Source: UBA4716 sp036310525 | Lineage (GTDB): Bacteria > Bacillota > Clostridia > UBA1381 | Length of the DNA stretch: 49,734 nt | Reading direction: 5' to 3' | Assembly (NCBI GenBank): GCA_036310525.1 | Contig: JAXJRQ010000152.1 | Span: 1 to 49,734 of the forward strand | Part shown: in pieces, positions 25,831 to 35,092 of the stretch | Layout of the letters: every line of letters starts with the position of its first letter | How positions within the stretch are numbered: position 1 is the first letter of the stretch | Made by a program: the position numbers and the translations under genes | The notes under the pieces: model-generated | What the model was told of the DNA's origin: nothing | The model's database searches: none | Seen by the model: the letters and a program-made list of their open reading frames with translations, nothing else

Positions 25831-28575
25831 TTACTTCAGAATTTTCGCATCAGCCAAAAGCTTCATATTGACTATATCATCAATAAAGAATGCTTCTATA
25901 GTGTATCCGCTCTTTTGGGGGACATTAAAATAAGCATTCAATGTCTTCTTGCCGCTGCGTGCTTCAAATGTCTTTGTTTCGCACGAATCTACAGATTTCA
26001 GAACACCGTTTTCATAAACTGCCACCCACAGCGAACCCGAAAATGAGGGGAGCTTGTTATTGGTTACGTCTATATGTGCACTGACCGTACCGTTAACGCT
26101 ATCGGGAAGTGAAGCTATTATTTCGTTTTCGTATACATAGTATATATCACTTATAACGCAATCACTAAGCTGATGTGTCAGTTCAATTTCTGAATCCGCC
26201 GAAAAATTATCAGCTGTATCAACCGTGCGCAGAACATATTTTACGCTCTCGCCATAGGGTAAGTTATTAAGAATAACTTCAGTAGTGGTTGGTGAGAGAG
26301 ACGCACATTCAAACAGCTCTTTGTCACGCTCGACATAAACAATAGTTCTTGCAAACTGCGTATCATCGGGATTTGTCCACGAAAGATGTGCACTGCCGTC
26401 TTTTGCGTAACATTCCTGTGCCTTTATTCCTGCTCTTGAAGATGGAGTATTATCAGAAACCGTAAAACTTCCGTTTGTTATAATACTTTCGCCATTTTCC
26501 TTTCCGTCTGCATCAAGCGGAATCATTTCAATTTCATCAACACAAAATTCCTCCGCTGAATTTATAAGCTGAATTGCAAGGTTTTTACCGCTTACACGGT
26601 CAGCACCGTTGGGCTTTTTAGGCTCCATAATAAACTCAAGCGTCTGCCAGCCGTCTGTTGATTCTGTTTCGGTAAGGTCTGTTCCGACGTTTAATTGCTT
26701 TGTTGACATCCCGTTTGCATATCTGTTTAATGGTGTATTGTCATATGCAATAAGAACGGAATTTTTGGCGTTGGTGTATTTCACCTTTAAACGTATAATA
26801 TATGTTTTCGTAATGTCATAGTCATCAAGAGTCTGACGAAGCTGATAATAAACATTGTCGTATGTAGATTGATGATTTGCTCTGAACTTAACATATGAAT
26901 TGCCGTTTTCATCACGTTCAATCGTTGCAGAAGCAGGCATCTGCGGAATTGCCGCAACCTTTACATTATAAAACAGTGTCCAGTCATCTACCTTTGTGCT
27001 TGTTTTCTGCTCATAATCCGACACTATTCCGCTTGCCTTGCCCTCTGCAAGATATTCAACAGCGTCATGACCGTCGCTAAACTCAAATACAATTCTTACT
27101 TTTGTGCTTTTTTCTTTACTCAATTCCTTTATAAGAACAACATTTTTTGCACCTTCAGCAGTTGAAACCGTTTCCGAAACAGTATATGGTAAGCCTGTTT
27201 CATAATTCAGAATTTTAACCGCCGTAAGACTTCTTTGCGGATTTACCCACGAAAGACCGAGACTTCCTTCTTTTTCGTATACTAACACATTTTTTGGATA
27301 GTATTTTGACTCGTCCGATTCGGGGACATATACACTTCCTGTAGCTGTAACATCTGCATGAGCCATAAAAGCTATTGTCAGTGTGAAAGTATATGTTGTG
27401 CCTTTATTAAGTCCTCTCAATGTGACGGTATTTTCACTTCCGGCACTAAATACAGCACCGTTTGAATATTCCTTTCCGGTTCCGTCGGTAATCCTGATAT
27501 TTGTGATTTCTCCTGCCAGAGGGTTATTCCATACAAGCTTTGCACCGTCCTGAAGCGGTGTTGTTACAAAGTTTGTAATCTGATAATCCGATTCAGCATA
27601 CGGAATAGTTACATACTTTGTTTCTGTTGTAAACGGATTATGGTCATTAAAGCTTACAACAAGATAAAAACCATACTCAACGTTTCTTTCAAGTCCGCTG
27701 ATTGACAATAAATTCTGTGCAAGTGCTTGCTTGTTTACTGTCCCCGTAAAATCCGTAATTTCATTCGCTTCATCATCATAAACTTTTATTGCAGTAATTT
27801 CACCTGCTTCGGGATTTGTCCATGAAAGCTCGGCATTATCGCCTGACAAGGATGCATTAAAATCACTGATTTCGTAATCGCTCTCTTCCCAGACTACAGT
27901 TTCTTCCTTCATTGATATTTTGAAATTTTTATAAACCATCTTTATATTTCTCGATGTTATAAAGCCAAAATATCCGTCAGGTGAAAAATCAGTATTTTCA
28001 TACGAAATCAACGCAGTACCGTTTACTTTAACAGTTGCCTTTTCGTCCTCTGCACTAAGCTCAATTGCAACACTCTGCACACCTGTCTTGTCAAGCACCT
28101 CTGCTAACGACACCTCCGAAAGAGTGTCACCCTTTGATGCACTCTGAAGCGTGGTCTGCTTTGCAAGCACAAGACTTGAATTACCTGCAATATAGAGCTG
28201 ATAATATCCGCTACTATTTGCTCCGAAAGCTATTCCGCCATAAACCGCCTTTGATGTACTTTCTGTTTTAACCGATAAGTCGGTTGTTATTGTGAAGTTA
28301 TCTGATTGTTTGCTTTGGTCAATTGAAGCAAACACCGATCTGGTGGAATTTTGCGCTTCGACTGTCAAATCACCGCCTGAGAGTGAAAAATAATTTGAAA
28401 TTGTTTCACTCCATTCACCGCTTCCTGTTGCCACACCTGTAAATGTTGTATCGGCTGTTGCGTTTTCAGCGAAAGTATATTCAGTAGTTACGCTCTGAAT
28501 CTGTTTTGCCGATACGGGCACTGTCACAGATAAACACAGAGAAAGAGTCATTATTATTGAAATAAATTTCTTCAT
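25831..28575 (-). CDS. Secreted Fn3/CBM scaffold-like protein
   Basis: A 914-residue secreted protein. Signal peptide 1-24; one LamG-like jelly roll ~30-225; three Fn3-like repeats from ~233, ~330 and ~428 sharing the signature 'L.W.NP..G.IT.I.I' (ELSWTNPEAGEITAIKVYD, KLVWNNPLAGEITNIRITD, GLSWVNPQRSLTAVKI); a CBM-like jelly roll ~520-700; a fourth Fn3 ~715-795 (HLSWTNPDDTQF); and a C-terminal domain ~800-914 (AVYENGVLKSVDS ... FFIDDIVNMKLLADA) shared with two other proteins of the operon. No catalytic motif is visible. The second in-frame ATG (28,575) is preferred, since AAGGAGG lies only 3 bases from the first. Probable role: glycan capture at the cell surface. Confidence 0.75.
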   Translation of the reverse strand: MKKFISIIMTLSLCLSVTVPVSAKQIQSVTTEYTFAENATADTTFTGVATGSGEWSETISNYFSLSGGDLTVEAQNSTRSVFASIDQSKQSDNFTITTDLSVKTESTSKAVYGGIAFGANSSGYYQLYIAGNSSLVLAKQTTLQSASKGDTLSEVSLAEVLDKTGVQSVAIELSAEDEKATVKVNGTALISYENTDFSPDGYFGFITSRNIKMVYKNFKISMKEETVVWEESDYEISDFNASLSGDNAELSWTNPEAGEITAIKVYDDEANEITDFTGTVNKQALAQNLLSISGLERNVEYGFYLVVSFNDHNPFTTETKYVTIPYAESDYQITNFVTTPLQDGAKLVWNNPLAGEITNIRITDGTGKEYSNGAVFSAGSENTVTLRGLNKGTTYTFTLTIAFMAHADVTATGSVYVPESDESKYYPKNVLVYEKEGSLGLSWVNPQRSLTAVKILNYETGLPYTVSETVSTAEGAKNVVLIKELSKEKSTKVRIVFEFSDGHDAVEYLAEGKASGIVSDYEQKTSTKVDDWTLFYNVKVAAIPQMPASATIERDENGNSYVKFRANHQSTYDNVYYQLRQTLDDYDITKTYIIRLKVKYTNAKNSVLIAYDNTPLNRYANGMSTKQLNVGTDLTETESTDGWQTLEFIMEPKKPNGADRVSGKNLAIQLINSAEEFCVDEIEMIPLDADGKENGESIITNGSFTVSDNTPSSRAGIKAQECYAKDGSAHLSWTNPDDTQFARTIVYVERDKELFECASLSPTTTEVILNNLPYGESVKYVLRTVDTADNFSADSEIELTHQLSDCVISDIYYVYENEIIASLPDSVNGTVSAHIDVTNNKLPSFSGSLWVAVYENGVLKSVDSCETKTFEARSGKKTLNAYFNVPQKSGYTIEAFFIDDIVNMKLLADAKILK

Positions 28576-28589
28576 TGCCATCTTCCTCC

Positions 28590-31169
28590 TTATATATCTA
28601 AATTTTTAACTATGACAATCGCCGTTACGGTAGAATACTTAAGACGCACAATCATCAAATCATCTATTTCGCACTCATCTATAGTTCCTATTCTTGCCTT
28701 TTCAAGCTCACAATCGTATATGATTGCATTTGTCACTGAACCGTTGAGCTTAACGGGAAGCTTTTCAACGCTGTCGAGTATAACCATATTTTCGTTTTTG
28801 CCGAAATTCAGGTTGATATTCTTAACCCAACCATTTAAAAGCTGTCCTCTTGCATTTCTGTTGCTGCCTGTATATGCCGCATATTTGGCATCTTCATAGA
28901 CGTTTTGCGAAGTTTTCAGTGCATTTGCAGAGAAAATCTTATCAGCCTGAACAAGTCGTCCGCTGCCGTCAAGCTTTATGACAAGAACATCGCCCGTGTC
29001 TATATCCTCAACAACTGATTCGTCCTTTGCGGTAACAGCAATATCACTGTAATTTCCTATGTGACCGATAAGCTGTGTGTGCGTTTCATCATCACCGCCA
29101 AGTGCAATTATTTTCTTCTGCACAACAAACAAATCATCTACAATTCGGCTAAGCTCGCTTATTTCTCTGTCTTCGTATGTTATAACAATCATACTGCTTC
29201 GTGAAAATTCATCGAAATCATACGCCACGACACTTGTCGCACCTGCAAGCGCATAGTCATCATAAATTCCTGAACGGCTGATTGTATAATATCCGCTTAT
29301 ATCGCCCGAATCTTCAGGCACACAAAGAATTGTTGCATTGTCCGCAACAAAGACCTCGTACATAAACGACAGATTTTCTGTCCAGAAGGTTGTACTTGAA
29401 GTCTGCTTTTTAGTGAACTTTGATTCATCCGCTTCTTCGCTTGCGACCGCTGTTTCAACCTTTGAAACTTCGCCGTCTGAATTGAATTTCACTTTTGCAA
29501 GCTGATTTACCGATTTTCTGTCTGCGTCAAACAATACAGAATTGAATAAAGCGTCTTCACCCTTGTATTTTTCTGTATTTACGGTTACTGCCTTTGCAAA
29601 TTGTCCGCTGAACCAGCTTTCTTCCTTTACATCGAAAAATCTTATACAAAATCTGCATTCAATATCATCGTAATATACCTTTGTGATATAAACATACTCG
29701 TCATCAGCATGAGAGTAGTCTTTTCTTACTGCCGCAATTTTTTCAAATGCATCAAGCAGATAAATCTGATAGCTTCCGACTTTTAGCTTTTCACCGATAA
29801 TTTTGTTATATTTAACGCTGTCCATATAGCTGTCGGACATATAATATATGTAACCGATTGCCTCAACATAATCATTGGTCAGTTTTTCGGTTTTTACAAT
29901 TTCCTGAGCTTCAGATACAAGAATTTCTATAAATTTATCACCTGAACTTTTGGAGATTGCAACATTTAAAACATTCCATTCCTTAAGGTCTGTAAACGCA
30001 ATTTCCTTGCCGTCCTTTGTTATTATGTAATCATTGTTTTCTAAAGCTATTTCACTTGTTGCACCTGTATGCTTATATTTATTGTAGATTTTTTCATTCG
30101 TTTGAGAAACTCGATCCACCACCATAGTTTCATATGATGTGATTTTTACAACGTCAGTTTCACCTCTTACGGGTGATTTTATAACTGTAATATTTCCTGA
30201 TTTTATCATAAAATCAGCCTTTACATAGCTGCTGTATGCCTTTTGGTTATAAATAACCTTCGGTGCAGAGCTTATTTCAAGAGTTTCTTTTTTGCCAGTT
30301 TCAGACTGATATGTTAATGTTTTTAAATCATCTGAAATGCTTACAATTTCATCTGCATTTACTGTTATAACTTCATTATTGTCTTTTGCTGCAACATATC
30401 TGACGCTGTCATCTTCCTTATTATCGCCGAGTCTTACATAGTAAGTGACTCTGTATCCGAGGTACTCGCCGAATTTTTTTGTGTTATTGCACACATACAG
30501 TTTATCGTCTATCTCGATAAATCCGTCGGCAACACCCTCACAAACATAAAGCCTTGTTCTGTTGTTACCCGTAACAACACCTGTTTTCTTATATGTATTT
30601 TTTGAATGTTCAAGCACTGTTGTTTCCGTATGAATACTTACCTCGGTATTATACGGATAACCCGTCATTATAACGGGATTGCTCTCACATGCATTTTTAA
30701 GAAGCATAACTGCTTTTTCAGCACTAAGAATTTCACCCTCGGTATATGAAATATTTTTCACAAGTCCGCTTTCGATTGTGCGTGACAAGTGTCCGACTCC
30801 TGCCTTGTATGCTTCATATCCGATTGCTCTTTCAAGAATGTCCACAGCTTCATCAAATGTAAGCTGACTTTCAGCGCTCATTTTATGTGTCGGCGGTAAA
30901 AGCTCATAGCTTTTTGCGTCCGCAACAGCACTGTCAGTTAAATCATCACCCATATAATTTCTGTCCGCAACAAGGTTAAGTGCCATGTTTACAAAAGCAC
31001 CCAGCTTTACACTGTCAGACTTTTTATATTCGCTACTGTCTTTATTAAGTACACCTACACCAAACAGAAATTCAGCATCCTGCGTAAAATCGGAGGCATA
31101 CACTGACGAGCATACTCCGCACAAAGACAAAACAGCGCAAAGCATCATTGTTGTAATTAATTTTTTCAT
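28590..31169 (-). CDS. Surface protein with N-terminal SLH-like domains and unknown C-terminal region
   Basis: An 859-residue secreted protein. Signal peptide 1-25, then degenerate S-layer-homology repeats over ~28-165 (AEFLFGVGVLNKDSSEYKKSDSV; LTFDEAVDILERAIGYEAYKAG; GLVKNISYTEGEILSAEKAVMLLKNA). The remaining ~690 residues are beta-rich with many short charged strands and no domain I recognise. SLH modules bind secondary cell-wall polymers, so this is likely a wall-bound component. AAGGAGG lies 7 bases before the ATG at 31,169; an in-frame GTG 6 bases earlier is less well placed. It follows the triple-SLH gene by 12 bases and precedes the scaffold-like gene by 14 bases. Its place in the operon suggests a glycan-handling role, which is inference. 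Confidence 0.7.
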   Translation of the reverse strand: MKKLITTMMLCAVLSLCGVCSSVYASDFTQDAEFLFGVGVLNKDSSEYKKSDSVKLGAFVNMALNLVADRNYMGDDLTDSAVADAKSYELLPPTHKMSAESQLTFDEAVDILERAIGYEAYKAGVGHLSRTIESGLVKNISYTEGEILSAEKAVMLLKNACESNPVIMTGYPYNTEVSIHTETTVLEHSKNTYKKTGVVTGNNRTRLYVCEGVADGFIEIDDKLYVCNNTKKFGEYLGYRVTYYVRLGDNKEDDSVRYVAAKDNNEVITVNADEIVSISDDLKTLTYQSETGKKETLEISSAPKVIYNQKAYSSYVKADFMIKSGNITVIKSPVRGETDVVKITSYETMVVDRVSQTNEKIYNKYKHTGATSEIALENNDYIITKDGKEIAFTDLKEWNVLNVAISKSSGDKFIEILVSEAQEIVKTEKLTNDYVEAIGYIYYMSDSYMDSVKYNKIIGEKLKVGSYQIYLLDAFEKIAAVRKDYSHADDEYVYITKVYYDDIECRFCIRFFDVKEESWFSGQFAKAVTVNTEKYKGEDALFNSVLFDADRKSVNQLAKVKFNSDGEVSKVETAVASEEADESKFTKKQTSSTTFWTENLSFMYEVFVADNATILCVPEDSGDISGYYTISRSGIYDDYALAGATSVVAYDFDEFSRSSMIVITYEDREISELSRIVDDLFVVQKKIIALGGDDETHTQLIGHIGNYSDIAVTAKDESVVEDIDTGDVLVIKLDGSGRLVQADKIFSANALKTSQNVYEDAKYAAYTGSNRNARGQLLNGWVKNINLNFGKNENMVILDSVEKLPVKLNGSVTNAIIYDCELEKARIGTIDECEIDDLMIVRLKYSTVTAIVIVKNLDI

Positions 31170-31181
31170 TTGCACTCCTCC

Positions 31182-32861
31182 TTATCCGCCGTAATACATA
31201 TCATAAAGAACCTTTACCGCCTGCGCACGTGTAAGCGGTGCTTTTGAAGCAAAGCTTCCGTCGTCCATTCCGTTAATCAGTCTTGCTTCATACAATGCTC
31301 TGACTGAGTCCTTTGCATAGTCGGCAATATTCGCTTCATCATTAAAATCGGCATACTCTCTTACCTTTTCAAGGTTTTTCCCGTCTGATTTTGCAGCTCT
31401 GTGCATAATAACTGCCATATCTTCTCTTGTCAAAGTTCTGCCTACACCAAACTCTGCACCGGACACGCCGTTTACAAGACCCGATTTCTTTGCGCACGCA
31501 ATATACGGTGCGTACCATGCATCCTCGCTTACATCTTCAAAGTCTGCCTTAAGTCCTGATTCGTACAAGCCTGCCGCATTTATAAGCAACTTCACAAATT
31601 CCTCTCTTGTGACAGCTTTATCGGGCATAAAGCTTCCGTCAGCATAACCCGAAACAATTTCCTTTTTAACAAACAGACTTATTTCTCTGTTTGCCCAGTG
31701 AGATGTCAAAACATCACTGAATTCTGCTTTAGAGGTATTTTCATCCTCACCCGTAACAGGTATATACGGAGTAACAGCCGACGCTGAGCCGGACGACGAA
31801 GAACCTCCGCCACCTCCGCCACCTCCGCCTGACGGCGGTGCGGAATTAGATGTCACAACCGCTCCATATGCTGTTTCAAACATCGTTATAATGTCCGTTT
31901 TTGACGTTATGCCGTTATTATTTTCAACTTCAAGCACAAACTTTTCGTTAATACGTTCCTGAACAGACGGACTTTTGCTTTTATATGCAATATATTTAGC
32001 ATTTACATCAAGACCCGTAACATTAGCGTATTTTTCAAAAAGTCCGCCCACTTCACCTCTTGAGGCTTTGGAAAGCTTTGAAATTGCCAGTCCCTCGCCA
32101 AAGCGCAAGGCATTGTCAGTAAGCTTTGTATATGTCTGCTTTGACATATACAAAGCGATTTTCTCCTGTTCTGCCTGAGTCAGAGAACTAAAAGATACAC
32201 CGCCGTATAACGGATTTAATTTCTGCGCTATGTACAGACTTTCCGCCTCAGAGCAGTCCTCAATGTAAACAGTATACATGCTATCATTAAGAGTTTTTAT
32301 CATGTCGTTTAATGAACCGCTCCTGTTTGCACAAAACCAGTCAAGTGCGTTTGTTTTTTCAGTATCAAGCTTTCCGTACACATCTATATCTGCACCGACT
32401 TTTTCAATGTCCTGTAAAAACTGAGTTTTCAGTTCATCAAAAAGCTGTGAAGCTGTATATGTGCTTAATTTTTCATATATAGGTAAAGAATCACCTGTAT
32501 TCATATATTTAAAAGGATATGACTTTTTACTTTTACCGTCAGAATAAACTATTGCATAATCGCCCGTGGAATTGGTGCCGTCGCTTAAATCCTCGGGAAT
32601 TATCACCGAAAACTTAACGATTCCGTTCTCATCAGGCTCTGCAGATGTCAGCTTCACAAATCCGGCCTTGTCACTCTCATTATAGGCGGTATTATATACC
32701 TTTATCATAAGCTTTCCTTCATTGTCAGTTATTTTTCCGCTGAAAGTAAGCTCGGCTCCGTTCTGTTCACGGATTACATCAGTAAGCGTAATCGCCTGTG
32801 CACTGACTGCACTTAAAGAAAGTCCGAGAAGTGCCGCAATCGGAATTAGTTTGATTTTCAT
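31182..32861 (-). CDS. Triple SLH-domain cell-wall protein with polyglycine linker
   Basis: A 559-residue secreted protein. Signal peptide 1-24; a beta-sandwich (~25-120) resembling an extracellular binding domain; a helical middle (~130-340); a low-complexity linker of nine glycines followed by serines (~347-362); and three canonical C-terminal SLH domains (~383-559), each with the pattern F-D-V/W...G.V.G..DG.F.P...TRE. The three SLH modules together form one wall-binding unit that anchors the protein to pyruvylated wall polymer. GAAAGGAG precedes the ATG. In the operon it stands between the cytoplasmic enzymes and the secreted proteins. It may serve as the surface anchor of the system; a partner-binding function of the N-terminal part is not shown. 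Confidence 0.88.
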   Translation of the reverse strand: MKIKLIPIAALLGLSLSAVSAQAITLTDVIREQNGAELTFSGKITDNEGKLMIKVYNTAYNESDKAGFVKLTSAEPDENGIVKFSVIIPEDLSDGTNSTGDYAIVYSDGKSKKSYPFKYMNTGDSLPIYEKLSTYTASQLFDELKTQFLQDIEKVGADIDVYGKLDTEKTNALDWFCANRSGSLNDMIKTLNDSMYTVYIEDCSEAESLYIAQKLNPLYGGVSFSSLTQAEQEKIALYMSKQTYTKLTDNALRFGEGLAISKLSKASRGEVGGLFEKYANVTGLDVNAKYIAYKSKSPSVQERINEKFVLEVENNNGITSKTDIITMFETAYGAVVTSNSAPPSGGGGGGGGGSSSSGSASAVTPYIPVTGEDENTSKAEFSDVLTSHWANREISLFVKKEIVSGYADGSFMPDKAVTREEFVKLLINAAGLYESGLKADFEDVSEDAWYAPYIACAKKSGLVNGVSGAEFGVGRTLTREDMAVIMHRAAKSDGKNLEKVREYADFNDEANIADYAKDSVRALYEARLINGMDDGSFASKAPLTRAQAVKVLYDMYYGG

Positions 32862-32885
32862 ACTTGTACTCCTTTCATAATGCCT

Positions 32886-35081
32886 TTACTTCTGTTTTTT
32901 ATACACAATCAGCTCACTGGTGAAATCAGTAAGGTTTCGTCTGTAAATACCCATATTTTTCAGGAATTCACCACTGAATTGTTCGCCCGTTTTTTCATCG
33001 GTATATATTGATTTATCATCTATGCCCTGAAGTCGGATATTGGTAAAAGCTCCGTTTACCTCGCCGAGAATATTGGCATACATAACAACAACATATTCGC
33101 CATCTTCGCTCACAAACTCCCATGCAGTCGTGTTTCCTTCATACGGCGAAAGTAATCTGTACATATCACCTTTTTGCACAACAGCGCTTAACTGTTTATA
33201 CTGCTTTACCTGTTCCTTTGCGGCACAAATATCCTCTTCGCTCATTTTTGACAAATCCAGTTCGTATCCGAACGCACCGCCCGACATTGCTACATTTCCT
33301 CTTGTGGAAATCGGCGTTACACGGTTAGGCACCTGATGATTCGGGACTGCGCTCACATGCGCACCCATTACAGATGCGGGATATACTATACTTGTACCGT
33401 ACTGTATATATAATCTTTCAATTGCATCGGTGTCGTCACTTGTCCAGATTTGCGGCATATAATAAAGCATTCCGGGGTCAAAACGGCCTCCGCCGCCGCT
33501 ACAGCTTTCAAACAGAATATCGGGATGCGAAAAAACTATTTCTTCAAGCACACGGTACAGACCGAGAATGTATCTGTGGCACAGCTCGCACTGATTTTCT
33601 GCCGCAAGCAATGCAGAACCGATTTCCGACATATTTCTGTTCATGTCCCATTTTACATATTCAATATTTGCACTATCCAGTACGTTGTTTACTGCATTTA
33701 TGATGTATTCGCACACATCGTCACGGGATAAATCAAGAATTAACTGCCATCTTTCCTCCGAGCGGTCACGGTTTTTTACGTGAATACACCAGTCGGGATG
33801 TGCCCTGTATAAATCACTGTCGGGTGAAACCATTTCAGGCTCAAACCATAACCCGAATTTTAGTCCCATTGCATTTATTTTTTCTGCCAGACCGTCAATA
33901 CCGCAGGGTAGCTTATCGTAATTTACATACCAGTCGCCAAGAGAGCAGTTGTCGATATTACGTTTTCCGAACCAACCGTCATCAAGCACTACAAGGTCTA
34001 TGCCTATTTCCTTTGCTTTTTCGGCAATGGCAAGGATTTTTTCTTCGTTAAAATCAAAATATGTAGCTTCCCAGTTATTCACGAGAACAGGTCTTGTTTT
34101 ATCACGCCATTTTCCTCTGCAAAGTCTTGTACGATAGAGCTTATGATACGTACGTGACATTTCACCAAGACCATTGGAAGAATAAACAAGAACAGCTTCA
34201 GGTGACTGAAATTCAGCGCCTGACTCTAAGTTATATCCGAACTGAAACGGATTAATTCCTATATATGCTCGTGTAGTGTTATATGCATCCACCTCTGCAC
34301 CGGCAACAAAATTACCGCTGTATACAAGGCTCATGCCATAAGCATCGCCCATTGTTTCGGTTGTATTTTTACCAACCATGCATACAAACGGATTATGATG
34401 ATGACTGCTTGAACCACGCTTACTGTCAATTTCCATACGGCCGTGCAAAAGGGTATTGCGTTCAATTTTACGCTCCTTACCCCATGCACCCCATAAATGC
34501 AGCATCTCGTAATCACTGCCCTGCATATCCACACTGGCACTCATTATATTTTTAATTTTTATTTTTTCAGTTCCGTTATTTATGAGTTTGACACTGCGGG
34601 TAATTGCGTCAAAATCAGTGAATACCGTATATTGCAATATTACACAAAGTCCCGTAAGCTTATCGTGAAGCTCAACCTCAAGGCTTTGTGCTTCGCACTC
34701 ATCCTCGGTATATACCGCAGGAAGTCCCTGAAGCTTTTTCTTTCCGCAATAAATTCTATGTCCTGCATAATCAAGCTTTGTGACGGTGCTTCCGTCCGAA
34801 TATTCCGCAGCAAATGCAGGTATTCTTAAATCAACATTTCCGTATGTGGGAAATTCCATGGGAAGAGTGTCGTTTGAATATTCACGTTCAAAGCCATAGC
34901 TTGCAGTCGAAAACGCACGTCCGCAAAACGGCAGAATTTTTTCAATTTCGCCAAATTCGTCTATTCTCTTTCCCCAATACAGATGTACCAGAAAATTATC
35001 TTTCATTAACCCGAATGCATATGTTGTATTTGGGGTATGCAACATAAATATTTTTTTGTTCTCGTCAAAAATTATCGGCAT
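32886..35081 (-). CDS. GH36 alpha-galactosidase
   Basis: Hydrolyses terminal alpha-galactosyl residues of oligosaccharides in the cytoplasm (no signal peptide). 731 residues, normal for GH36. Order: N-terminal beta-supersandwich (~1-325), TIM barrel from ~335 (RPVLVNNWEATYFDFNEE, LVVLDDGWFGKR, KFGLWFEPEMVSPDSDLY), nucleophile Asp479 in YVKWDMNR, acid/base Asp549 in WTSDDTDAIER, with the ESCSGGGGRFD glycine loop between. All active-site landmarks are intact. GAGGAG lies 7 bases before the ATG. The gene follows the GH65 gene by 11 bases. It shows that the imported sugar probably carries alpha-galactose (raffinose, melibiose or galactomannan type). Confidence 0.95.
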   Translation of the reverse strand: MPIIFDENKKIFMLHTPNTTYAFGLMKDNFLVHLYWGKRIDEFGEIEKILPFCGRAFSTASYGFEREYSNDTLPMEFPTYGNVDLRIPAFAAEYSDGSTVTKLDYAGHRIYCGKKKLQGLPAVYTEDECEAQSLEVELHDKLTGLCVILQYTVFTDFDAITRSVKLINNGTEKIKIKNIMSASVDMQGSDYEMLHLWGAWGKERKIERNTLLHGRMEIDSKRGSSSHHHNPFVCMVGKNTTETMGDAYGMSLVYSGNFVAGAEVDAYNTTRAYIGINPFQFGYNLESGAEFQSPEAVLVYSSNGLGEMSRTYHKLYRTRLCRGKWRDKTRPVLVNNWEATYFDFNEEKILAIAEKAKEIGIDLVVLDDGWFGKRNIDNCSLGDWYVNYDKLPCGIDGLAEKINAMGLKFGLWFEPEMVSPDSDLYRAHPDWCIHVKNRDRSEERWQLILDLSRDDVCEYIINAVNNVLDSANIEYVKWDMNRNMSEIGSALLAAENQCELCHRYILGLYRVLEEIVFSHPDILFESCSGGGGRFDPGMLYYMPQIWTSDDTDAIERLYIQYGTSIVYPASVMGAHVSAVPNHQVPNRVTPISTRGNVAMSGGAFGYELDLSKMSEEDICAAKEQVKQYKQLSAVVQKGDMYRLLSPYEGNTTAWEFVSEDGEYVVVMYANILGEVNGAFTNIRLQGIDDKSIYTDEKTGEQFSGEFLKNMGIYRRNLTDFTSELIVYKKQK

Positions 35082-35092
35082 ATTTGTTCTCC

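Noticed and set aside
31798..31835. Repeated CCGCCACCT triplet tract, at first sight a short tandem repeat array
   Set aside because: It encodes the polyglycine linker of the SLH protein; it is a coding low-complexity tract, not a CRISPR or regulatory array.
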